DNA of 49,509 nt from Actinomycetota bacterium (GTDB taxonomy: Bacteria; Actinomycetota; Actinomycetes; Actinomycetales; Microbacteriaceae). The stretch covers positions 1 to 49,509 of the forward strand of contig JAFDWM010000299.1 in NCBI GenBank assembly GCA_018268455.1. Reading direction: 5' to 3'. Below are positions 15,108 through 23,053 of this stretch, one piece after another. Under the pieces are notes generated by a model. It did no database searches. It worked only from the letters and a program-made list of their open reading frames with translations, and had not been told where the DNA came from. The position numbers were made by a program, and so were the translations under genes. Positions within the stretch are counted from its first letter, which is position 1. Every line of letters starts with the position of its first letter.

Positions 15108-17642
15108 GTGGCCCTCCCTTCTCCCGTGCGGCGGCTGCGCAGCACCGCACGACGTCTCAAACGCGCCGTCGACGCCGAGCGCATCGCATTCTGGCGCTCC
15201 CGCCCGGTCCGCGCGGATCAGGTGCTGTACGAGTCGTTCGCCGGCAACGGCATGCTCTGCAACCCCGAGGCGATCTTCCGCCACCTGCTCGCCGATCCGG
15301 CGTACGCCCATCTGAAGCACGTGTGGGCGATCTCCGACGAGACGGCGATCACGCGCTTCCGCGCCGAGTTCGCCGGATCCGATCGGGTGTCCTTCGTGCG
15401 CCGCGGATCCGCCTCCTATCGCCGGGCGCTCGCCGTGAGCGGCTGGCTGATCAACAACGCGACCTTCCCGACCTGGTTCGGCAAGCGCGAGGGCCAGGTG
15501 TATCTGAACACCTGGCACGGCACGCCGCTCAAGCTCATGGGCTTCGACATGCCCGCGGGCGCCGTGCAGTCGGCGAACACCCTGCGAAACTTCCTGATGA
15601 GCGACTTCCTGCTGGCCGCGAACCCGTTCATGGCCGAGACCATGTACGAGAGCGCCTACCGGCTCAGCAACGTGTATCCCGGGGTCATCGTCGAGGAGGG
15701 CTACCCGCGCATCGACCGGCAGCGCCTGGACCCCGCGGCCGAGGCCGAGGTGCGCGCCGAGCTCGAGCGCAGCGGCGTGCGGCTGAACGGGAAGCCGATC
15801 GTGCTGTTCGCGCCGACCTGGCGCGGCAGCTCCTTCGACGACCCCGAGGACAACATCGACGAGCTCGCCGTGCACGTCGCCGCGCTCCAGGCAGGCGTCG
15901 GCGACGACCACGTCGTGGTGCTCAAGACGCACCAGATCGTGCACGCGCGTGCGGCCTCCCGGCCGGCGCTGGCACGCACCCTCGCCCCCAACACGATCCC
16001 GACCAATGTGCTGCTGGGGGCGGCGGCGGGACTGGTCACCGACTACTCGTCGATCTTCTTCGACTACCTCGCCACCGGGCGCCCGATCGCGTTCTTCACG
16101 CCCGATGCGGAGCTGTACTCCACAGGCCGCGGCACCTACATGCCGCTGGACACGCTGCCCGGCCCGGTCGATGCCGACCCCGAGGCCGCGGGTCGCGCGC
16201 TCAAGGGACTGCTCGACGGGGCCGTCGAGGGCGCGGATCCGCATCCGCAGTATGCGTCCTGGGTGCAGCGCTTCACTCCGTTCGAGGACGGCGAGGCCAC
16301 CCGCCGCGTCGTCGACGTCGTCTTCGGCGGCGCCCGCGAGGGGTACCGCGCACGCCCGGCGGCGAACGACGGGCGCAAGCGTCTCCTGGTGTATCTGGGC
16401 GGGATGAAGCCCAACGGCATCACCACCAGTGCGCTGAACCTGCTCGGCACGATCGACCACACGAAGTACGATGTGACGGCCGCTCTGCCCAAGCGCCGCC
16501 TCAGCACCGATCCAGCGACGCAGGCACGCATCCCGGCGCAGGTGCGGCAGGTGTTCCGCATCGGCGGGATGAACGGCTCCAAGGCCGTGCACCTGCGCCG
16601 GCGCGTCGACGACTGGCGGGGATCACCGGGCCGCCCCGGCGCCGCACGCTGGCACGAGCGGCTGTGGCGCGCCGAGTGGATGCGCGTGTTCGGCGACGCC
16701 CGCTTCGACTGGATCGCCGACTTCAGCGGCTACGGCCCGCTGTGGACGAGCCTGCTGCTGCACTCCTCCTCCGCCCGCCCCGAGGCGACGCACGCGATCT
16801 GGATGCACAACGAGATGGCCGCCGACCGCGAGCGCACCGTCAACGGCAGGGCGCACATGAAGCGCGGACTCGGTGCGGTCTTCTCGCTCTATTCCGAGTA
16901 CGACCAGCTCGTGTCGGTCTCGCACGAGCTCACCGAGCTGAACCGCGCCGAGCTCGGCGCGTACGCCCGCGCCGATCGCTTCCGCACGGTGCGCAACTTC
17001 CCCGACGTCGAGCATGTGACCCGCGGGATGCACCGCCCGCTGAGCGAGCTGTTCGACGAATCGGACGCGCAGTACGAGGCGGCCGGCGTGGACATCCCCG
17101 CGCGCCCGGCCTGGTTCGAGGCGCTGCAGCAGGATCAGGGCGAGTTGCGCTGGTTCGTGACCATCGGCCGGCTCTCCCCCGAGAAGAACCACGCCCGCCT
17201 GATCCGCGCGTTCCTGCAGGTGCACGCCGAGTACCCGGAGACGCGGCTGTTGATCGTCGGCGGCGGACCGCTGCACGACGATCTGCAGCAGCAGATCGAC
17301 GACGCCGGGGCCACCGATCTCGCCTTCCTCACCGGCCGGCAGCGCAACCCGTACGCTCTGCTGGCCGCGTCGGACTGCTTCGTGCTGTCCAGCCTGTACG
17401 AAGGACAGCCGATGGTGCTCATCGAGGCCGCGATCTGCTCACTGCCCATTGTGTCCACGTCGTTCGGATCTGTGTACGGTGCGCTGCCGGAGGGCTCGAT
17501 CCGCATCGTCGACCAGGATGACGCGGCGCTCGCGGCCGGGATGACCGCGTTCCTCGACGGCGACGTGCCGCCCGCGCAGCTCGACGTCGACGCCTACCGC
17601 GCCGACGTGATGGCCGAGTTCGAGGCCCTGCTGCAGGGCTGA
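15108..17642 (+). CDS. TagF-like glycerophosphotransferase fused to GT4 glycosyltransferase
   Basis: 844-residue, probably membrane-associated enzyme of surface glycopolymer (teichoic-acid-like) synthesis. Residues about 40-400 form a CDP-glycerol/CDP-ribitol glycerophosphotransferase domain with NTWHGTPLK (W136, H137), FAPTWRGSSFDD and VTDYSSIFFDY (from T311), all family hallmarks. Residues about 430-840 form a GT4 GT-B domain with GRLSPEKNH (E692-K693-N694), IVGGGPLHDD and the EX7E pair E765/E773 in SLYEGQPMVLIEAAI. One chain could both extend a polyol-phosphate polymer and add sugar. The start is GTG 15108, since no later start precedes the domain. It is divergent from a GT-C glycosyltransferase. 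Exact polymer unknown. Confidence 0.88.
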   Translation: MALPSPVRRLRSTARRLKRAVDAERIAFWRSRPVRADQVLYESFAGNGMLCNPEAIFRHLLADPAYAHLKHVWAISDETAITRFRAEFAGSDRVSFVRRGSASYRRALAVSGWLINNATFPTWFGKREGQVYLNTWHGTPLKLMGFDMPAGAVQSANTLRNFLMSDFLLAANPFMAETMYESAYRLSNVYPGVIVEEGYPRIDRQRLDPAAEAEVRAELERSGVRLNGKPIVLFAPTWRGSSFDDPEDNIDELAVHVAALQAGVGDDHVVVLKTHQIVHARAASRPALARTLAPNTIPTNVLLGAAAGLVTDYSSIFFDYLATGRPIAFFTPDAELYSTGRGTYMPLDTLPGPVDADPEAAGRALKGLLDGAVEGADPHPQYASWVQRFTPFEDGEATRRVVDVVFGGAREGYRARPAANDGRKRLLVYLGGMKPNGITTSALNLLGTIDHTKYDVTAALPKRRLSTDPATQARIPAQVRQVFRIGGMNGSKAVHLRRRVDDWRGSPGRPGAARWHERLWRAEWMRVFGDARFDWIADFSGYGPLWTSLLLHSSSARPEATHAIWMHNEMAADRERTVNGRAHMKRGLGAVFSLYSEYDQLVSVSHELTELNRAELGAYARADRFRTVRNFPDVEHVTRGMHRPLSELFDESDAQYEAAGVDIPARPAWFEALQQDQGELRWFVTIGRLSPEKNHARLIRAFLQVHAEYPETRLLIVGGGPLHDDLQQQIDDAGATDLAFLTGRQRNPYALLAASDCFVLSSLYEGQPMVLIEAAICSLPIVSTSFGSVYGALPEGSIRIVDQDDAALAAGMTAFLDGDVPPAQLDVDAYRADVMAEFEALLQG

Positions 17643-17756
17643 GCCCCCTCGGGGATCCTCGACACCCCTCGCGCGCCGTGCCGCGTGATGGCAGACTCGA
17701 AGTCCGCCGGGACGCGCATCGGGGCGCGACCCGGGGATCGAACGATCGGGATCCAC

Positions 17757-19778
17757 ATGTCGTCGCAGTCCTCATCCGCGCACCCCCTCGACTCGCTCAC
17801 CGGCGCGGAGTTCTCCGCCACCGCCGCCGTACTCGCCCGCGACCACGGCATCGACGCCGGATGGCGCTACGCGTCGATCATCCTCAAGGAGCCGCCCAAG
17901 GCCGAGGTGAAGGCGTGGCGCGAAGGGGATCCGATCGTGCGCCGCTCGCTCTCGGTGCTGTGGCGCAAGCAGACCAATGAGGTCTACGAGGCGGTGGTGA
18001 ACCTCACCGACGACGCCGTGGAGTCGTGGACGCACGTACCGGGCGTGACCCCGAACTTCACGATCGACGAGTACCACGACTGCGATCATGCGATGAAGGA
18101 ACACCCCGAGGTGCGTGCAGCCCTCGAGGCCCGGGGCGTCGACGTCGACCTCGTGCTGTTCGACGTGTGGACGTATGGCGGGGCTGTGATCCCCGAGCAG
18201 TGGCGGGACCGGCGCCTGGGCTGGGTGGACCTCTGGATGCGCGCGACACCCGACGGCAACCCCTACGCGCACCCGGTGAGCGGACTGAAGATCATCGTCG
18301 ACATGAACACCCTCGAGGTGCTCGAGATCGAGGATCACCACGACTACGGCTTCCCCGAGGTCCGCGGCGAGTACGTGCCGGACCTGGCCGGCGTCACGCC
18401 GCGCACCGATCTGAAGCCGCTGCAGGTGGTGCAGCCCGAGGGCGTCTCCTTCACCGTCGACGGCACGCGGATCCAGTGGCAGAACTGGGACTTCCGCCTC
18501 GGGTTCAACTACCGCGAGGGACCGGTGATCTACCAGGTCGGCTTCGACGATGAGGGCACGCGGCGCGACGTCGCCTACCGGATCTCCTTCGCCGAGATGA
18601 TCGTGCCCTACCGCGACGCGAGCTTCGACCACTACCGTCGCACCGCCTTCGACATCGGCGAATGGGGCCTCGGCTACATGTGCACCTCGCTCGAGCTCGG
18701 CTGCGACTGCCTCGGCGAGATCACCTACCTCGACGCCGTGCTGCCGGACACCGCCGGGCAGCCGTGGACGATCACGAACGCGATCTGTCTGCACGAGGAG
18801 GACAACGCCGTGCTGTGGAAGCACGTCGACCCGGACTCCGGCGCCGAGGTGCGCCGGCAGCGTCGCTTCGTCGTGTCGGTGCACGCGACCGTGGCCAACT
18901 ACGAGTACCTCGTGTACTGGCGCTTCTACCAGGACGGCAGCATCGAGTGCGAGGTGCGCGCCACCGGCATCATGGTGACCACGCCGATGGCCGAGGGCGA
19001 GCAGGGCAAGTCCACCGGCACCACGATCGACCAGCGCACCTACGCGCCGTTCCACCAGCACTTCCTCATCGCCCGTCTCGACCTCGACGTCGACGGAGAC
19101 GGCAACACCGTGGTCGAGTCCGATTCGATGCCCGCACCGATCTCGGAGTCGAACCCGTTCGGGCTCGACCTGCACACGCAGGCCACCGTGATCCGCTCCG
19201 AGGCCGAGGCGGGGCGGCGCTACGACTGGGAACGGCAGCGCGGATGGAAGGTGCAGAACCCGAACCGCCTCAACGCGTGGGGCGCTCCGGTGGCGTACAA
19301 GCTCGTGCCCTCCGCGTCGTTCCCGTCGATGTTCGACGAGTCCTCGCCGATCCTCAAGCGCAACCCGGTGATCGGCAAGACGCTGTGGGTCACGCGCCAT
19401 CACGACGACCAGTTCTGGCCGGCCGGCGACTACCCCACCCAGTCGGTCGATGACCGGCACAACGGCATGAGCGCGTGGATCGCCGATGACGAGAACCTCG
19501 TCGACGAGGACGTCGTGCTCTGGTACAACTTCGGGATCCACCACATCACCCGGGCCGAGGACTGGCCGATCATGCCGGCCGACACCATCTCGTTCTGGCT
19601 TAAGCCGTTCGGCTTCTTCGACCGCAACCCGTCCCTGGACGCGCCGCGCACCGTCAAGGGCGCCGCCTGCTCCTGCGAGGGCGGGGAGTGCCGCTGCGGC
19701 CACGACCACGGCGGCGCGGATGAGCACGGGACCGATCACGCGCACGACGAGGGGCACCGGCACGACCACCACGGTTGA
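17757..19778 (+). CDS. Copper-containing primary amine oxidase with Cys/His-rich tail
   Basis: Oxidises primary amines (such as phenethylamine, tyramine or histamine) to aldehyde, ammonia and H2O2. 673 residues with no signal peptide, so cytosolic like the Arthrobacter enzyme. The topaquinone precursor is Tyr382 in NYEY, the catalytic base Asp299 in FDIGEWG, and the copper ligands are His433 and His435 (HQH) plus His595 or His596 (GIHHITRAEDWP). ATG 17757 gives the family-like N-terminus HPLDSLTGAE; upstream in-frame starts at 17685/17688 are less likely. Residues 638-673 hold 4 Cys and 9 His, unlike the usual end of this family, and may bind or deliver copper. A strong terminator follows. 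Confidence 0.95.
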   Translation: MSSQSSSAHPLDSLTGAEFSATAAVLARDHGIDAGWRYASIILKEPPKAEVKAWREGDPIVRRSLSVLWRKQTNEVYEAVVNLTDDAVESWTHVPGVTPNFTIDEYHDCDHAMKEHPEVRAALEARGVDVDLVLFDVWTYGGAVIPEQWRDRRLGWVDLWMRATPDGNPYAHPVSGLKIIVDMNTLEVLEIEDHHDYGFPEVRGEYVPDLAGVTPRTDLKPLQVVQPEGVSFTVDGTRIQWQNWDFRLGFNYREGPVIYQVGFDDEGTRRDVAYRISFAEMIVPYRDASFDHYRRTAFDIGEWGLGYMCTSLELGCDCLGEITYLDAVLPDTAGQPWTITNAICLHEEDNAVLWKHVDPDSGAEVRRQRRFVVSVHATVANYEYLVYWRFYQDGSIECEVRATGIMVTTPMAEGEQGKSTGTTIDQRTYAPFHQHFLIARLDLDVDGDGNTVVESDSMPAPISESNPFGLDLHTQATVIRSEAEAGRRYDWERQRGWKVQNPNRLNAWGAPVAYKLVPSASFPSMFDESSPILKRNPVIGKTLWVTRHHDDQFWPAGDYPTQSVDDRHNGMSAWIADDENLVDEDVVLWYNFGIHHITRAEDWPIMPADTISFWLKPFGFFDRNPSLDAPRTVKGAACSCEGGECRCGHDHGGADEHGTDHAHDEGHRHDHHG

Positions 19779-19789
19779 CGTGGATCCGC

Positions 19790-19830
19790 GCCGGTTCGGC
19801 CTCTGAACCCGTCGAAGAGGCCGAACCGGC
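19790..19830 (+). terminator. Terminator of the amine oxidase gene
   Basis: GCCGGTTCGGCCTCT / AGAGGCCGAACCGGC, a 15-bp perfect stem with an 11-nt loop starting 11 nt after the stop codon. A second small hairpin (CCCCGC/GCGGGG, 19830-19850) follows and ends in TT. No long T-run. Confidence 0.75.
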
Positions 19831-19946
19831 CCCGCGCGTCCGCTGCGGGGTTACGATCGCGGTATGCGAGAGACCAGGGCGAGCGCGCTCCGACCTTCCT
19901 GACGCGACCAGCCGTGCCGCCCGGCCTCCGCGAAGGAGGTCAGACC

Positions 19947-20435
19947 ATGAACACCCACTCGTACTCCGGCGGCACGACGACCCACGCCGAATGGGGATCC
20001 GGCCATCCGCACCTGCTGATCACGTCCGACGACGTGCGCCTGGTGCATGAGATCCTCGATGACGAGACGCGCATCGGATCCGGTGACGACTGCCAGATCC
20101 GCCTCGACGGCATTGCCGCGGTGCACGCGATCATCCGGCACGACGGGCACGACGACTACGACCTCGAGATGATCGGATCCGGCCAGACCAGCGCCAATGT
20201 CGCCAAGGCCGCCGAGGAGGAGGGCCGCACCCTCGAGACGCTGCACACCGGCGCCCGGTTCACCGCCGGCGACTGGCGCTTCGTGTTCGTGCGCGACGAG
20301 TTCGCCGACCACGGCCGCCCCTACGGCGGCCGGCCCGGCGGGGAGGGCGCGCACCAGCGCCGCCAGCCGCCGCGCCCCGACTACGAGGGCGAGGGGCACA
20401 CCGGCGCGATCCGCCTGCCCGCCGCAGACGACTGA
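19947..20435 (+). CDS. Degenerate FHA-domain protein
   Basis: 162-residue cytosolic protein. Residues about 20-115 look like a forkhead-associated fold: ETRIGSGDDCQIRLDGI, then VHAIIRHDG, then GARFTAGDWRFVFVRDEF. FHA domains normally bind phosphothreonine. Here the Arg is present (TRIGSG) and the His of the SxxH motif is kept, but its Ser is Ala (IAAVHA), so phosphopeptide binding may be altered. The C-terminal 45 residues are Gly/Pro/Arg-rich and disordered. A strong AAGGAGG site precedes the ATG. No kinase is nearby; function unknown. Confidence 0.7.
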   Translation: MNTHSYSGGTTTHAEWGSGHPHLLITSDDVRLVHEILDDETRIGSGDDCQIRLDGIAAVHAIIRHDGHDDYDLEMIGSGQTSANVAKAAEEEGRTLETLHTGARFTAGDWRFVFVRDEFADHGRPYGGRPGGEGAHQRRQPPRPDYEGEGHTGAIRLPAADD

Positions 20436-20634
20436 GCCCGCGCCGGAGAAGGGCGACACGCGACCCCGACGAACATCACAACGGCACTGTGGCCATCCGC
20501 GGTCGATAGGGTCGGGGTGTTCTCGAGAAGGTCGACGACCGCTGCGCTCGGGCCTCGGACGCCCGACCGTCGCGCACTGGCGTGCACCGTTGCTCGCCAC
20601 CGACGACACCGCCATCGCAGAAGGAGCTCCGCCC
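20436..20634 (+). other. Spacer with probable promoter of the amidohydrolase unit
   Basis: 199 nt without a credible gene. A -10-like TAGGGT is present near 20505, and AAGGAG (20620-20626) serves the amidohydrolase GTG. The transcript would therefore have a leader of roughly 120 nt. No riboswitch-like fold was recognised. Confidence 0.4.
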
Positions 20635-21954
20635 GTGACCATCCCCTTCGTCATCGTCGGCGCGAACATCGTCACCGGCGACCGCGCCGGAACCGTGCTC
20701 GCGGACCGCACCGTGCTCGTCGACGGGACCGGCAGCATCGCCGCGGTCGGCTCACGGGCCGAGGTGGCGATCCCCTCGGGTCATCGGCGCATCGACGCGG
20801 CCGGCCGGTATCTCACGCCGGGTCTGATCAACGCACATGCGCACCTGTTCTCCGACGGCAAGCCGCTGCCGGCGTTCATGACGAGCGAGGCGATGGAGTC
20901 CGCGGTCGCCTGGTTCCTGCACGGCCCGCTCGGCCGGCCCCTGCTCGACACGCGCACGAAGAAGAACGTGCTCACCCAGCTGAACAGCGGCGTGACGACG
21001 ATCCGCAGCCTGGGCGACGCCCGCTACGAGGTGGTGCGCGCGCGGAACGCGATCGAGGCGGGGAAGTATCTCGGGCCCCGGCTGTTCCCCTCCGGCCCGC
21101 TTCTCGCCGTCAGCGGCGGTCACGGCGCCCCGCAGATCTCGCTGATCAGCGACAGCCCCTGGGACGGCCGCAAGAACGTGCGCATCAACCTGCGCAAGGG
21201 CGTCACCGCGATCAAGATCGCCGCGACCGGAGGCGTCACCGACGCCCGCGCGATCGGCGAGGCCGGCCGCCCCCAGATGACCGAGGCGGAGATGACGGCG
21301 ATCTGCGAGGAGGCGCACAACGCGGGGATCCTCGTCGCCGCCCATGCGCAGAGCGCCGAGGGCATCGCCGACTGCCTGCGTGCCGGGGTCGACACGATCG
21401 AGCACGGCGCGGGGATGACCGACGAGATCGTCGCGCTGTTCAAGGACAACCCGCGCTCGCTGCGCGGTCACTCCACCCTCATCCCCACACTGCAGGCGTG
21501 CCTGCCCCTGGTCAGGCTCGACCGCCGCATCACCGGCATCAACGAGATCGTGCAGGCGAACGCCGAGATGATCCTGGACGAGATGCTCGCCGGGATCCGC
21601 GATGCGCTCGCCAACGACATCGAGATCGGCATGGGCACCGACTCCGCGCTCACCTATGTGACCCACTACAACACCTGGCGCGAGCTCGACTTGCTCAGCC
21701 GGCACGGCGGGATGAGCCCGGCGCACGCGCTGCATGCGGCCACCCAGGTGAACGCGAAGGTGCTGGGGATCGCCGACATCACCGGATCGGTCGACGTCGG
21801 CAAGGCGGCGGATCTCGTGCTGCTGGACGCGAACCCGCTGGAGGGCTTCCGCGCCTACGACGCCCCGGTGCTGGTCTGCGCGCGCGGCGAGCTGATCGAG
21901 AACCCGACGGTGACGCGGTTCGCGCAGATCGACCGTCTGCTCGACCGGCTCTGA
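20635..21954 (+). CDS. Metal-dependent amidohydrolase (imidazolonepropionase-like)
   Basis: 439-residue TIM-barrel hydrolase, probably binuclear zinc. Metal and catalytic motifs in order are INAHAH (HxH after beta-1), AIKIAATGG (bridging Lys), VAAHAQS (His), DTIEHG (His) and GMGTDSA (catalytic Asp). The N-terminal and C-terminal strands form the usual small composite domain, ending KAADLVLLDANPL. This subgroup includes Xaa-Pro/Xaa-Arg dipeptidases and imidazolonepropionase-related enzymes, so the substrate could be a small amide or blocked amino acid. GTG 20635 has AAGGAG at 8 nt. It heads a likely operon with a (broken) glutaminase and an MFS transporter. Confidence 0.85.
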   Translation: MTIPFVIVGANIVTGDRAGTVLADRTVLVDGTGSIAAVGSRAEVAIPSGHRRIDAAGRYLTPGLINAHAHLFSDGKPLPAFMTSEAMESAVAWFLHGPLGRPLLDTRTKKNVLTQLNSGVTTIRSLGDARYEVVRARNAIEAGKYLGPRLFPSGPLLAVSGGHGAPQISLISDSPWDGRKNVRINLRKGVTAIKIAATGGVTDARAIGEAGRPQMTEAEMTAICEEAHNAGILVAAHAQSAEGIADCLRAGVDTIEHGAGMTDEIVALFKDNPRSLRGHSTLIPTLQACLPLVRLDRRITGINEIVQANAEMILDEMLAGIRDALANDIEIGMGTDSALTYVTHYNTWRELDLLSRHGGMSPAHALHAATQVNAKVLGIADITGSVDVGKAADLVLLDANPLEGFRAYDAPVLVCARGELIENPTVTRFAQIDRLLDRL

Positions 21955-22018
21955 GTTTCTGCGCGAAGCGACGGTCGCGTTGCCACCCCGTCACGCCGGG
22001 AGAGGACAGGATGTAGTC

Positions 22019-23053
22019 ATGCACCAGGCCGAAGTGAGCGACGTCCCCCAGCGCAGCGCCACCGGGCAGCTGCCGCAGACCGCGCAGATCGACGCGCTCG
22101 TCGCTGAGGCGCATGCGCGCTACGCCGGCACCGACGCCGGGACGGTCGCCGACTACATCCCGATCCTCGCCCAGGCCGACCCCGCCTGGTTCGGGCTGTC
22201 CCTGGTCGACGTCGGCGGCTCCGCGCACTCCGCGGGCGACATCGATGTCGCCTTCTCGATCCAGTCGATCTCGAAGGCGTTCGTGTTCGCCCTCGCCGCC
22301 GATGAGATCGGGCACTCCACGATCCGCGAGGTGGTCGGAGTGAACAACACGGGGCTCGCGTTCAACTCGGTCGTCGCGGTGGAGCTCAACGACGGAAGCC
22401 CGATGAACCCGATGGTGAATGCGGGAGCGATCGCCACGACCGCGCTCGTCCCGGGCGCCCATGCCGACGAGCGCTGGCAGCGGATCCGCGACGGCCTGAG
22501 CCGCTTCGCCGGCCGGCCGCTCGCACTGGACGGCGAGGTGTACCGCTCGGAGTCGTTCACGAACCACCGCAACCATGCGCTGGCCCGCCTGCTGCAGAGC
22601 TAGGACCGCCTCGCCATCGCGCCCGATGAGGCCGTCGACATCTACACCCGGCAGTGTTCGCTCGCCGTGACCGCGCACGACCTGGCCGTGATGGGTGCGA
22701 CGCTCGCCGACGGCGGTGTGAATCCGGTCACCGGCGAGCGCGTGGTGTCCGCCGAGACCGCGCGGGACACCCTCGCCGTGCTCGCCTCCTGCGGCATGTA
22801 TGAACGCAGCGGCGAATGGCTGTTCGAGATCGGCCTGCCGGCGAAGTCGGGGGTCGCGGGCGGCATCGTCGCGATCGCCCCGGGAAAGGGCGCTGTCGGC
22901 ACGTTCTCGCCGCGCCTGGACGAGGCGGGCAACAGCGTGCGCGGGCAGCGCGCCTGTGCTTTCCTGTCCCGTGCGCTCGGTCTCAACCTCTTCGCCTCCG
23001 ATCCCCGCCCCGCTGATCGATCCGCCCTCCGCCACGAAGGATCCTCGTCATGA
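22019..23053 (+). pseudogene. glsA: Glutaminase A broken by an in-frame amber codon
   Basis: Hydrolyses glutamine to glutamate plus ammonia when intact. The reading frame is continuous over 344 sense codons except for TAG at 22601-22603 (codon 195), in ALARLLQS-stop-DRLAIAPDEA. The catalytic SxxK pair (Ser83, Lys86 in QSISKAF), NPMVNAGAI and ESFTNHRNHA lie before the stop. TRQCSLAVTAHDLAVMGATLADGGVNP and SCGMY, which supply further active-site residues including Tyr, lie after it. A single change from a Tyr codon explains it. It is thus a very recent pseudogene, a sequencing error or a read-through site. Its end overlaps the MFS start (ATGA). Confidence 0.85.

Noticed and set aside
17772-19772. 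666-codon open frame antisense to the amine oxidase
   Set aside because: A shadow frame caused by high third-position GC; its translation is low-complexity Val/Arg/Asp/Gly/His and the sense frame is a clear enzyme.
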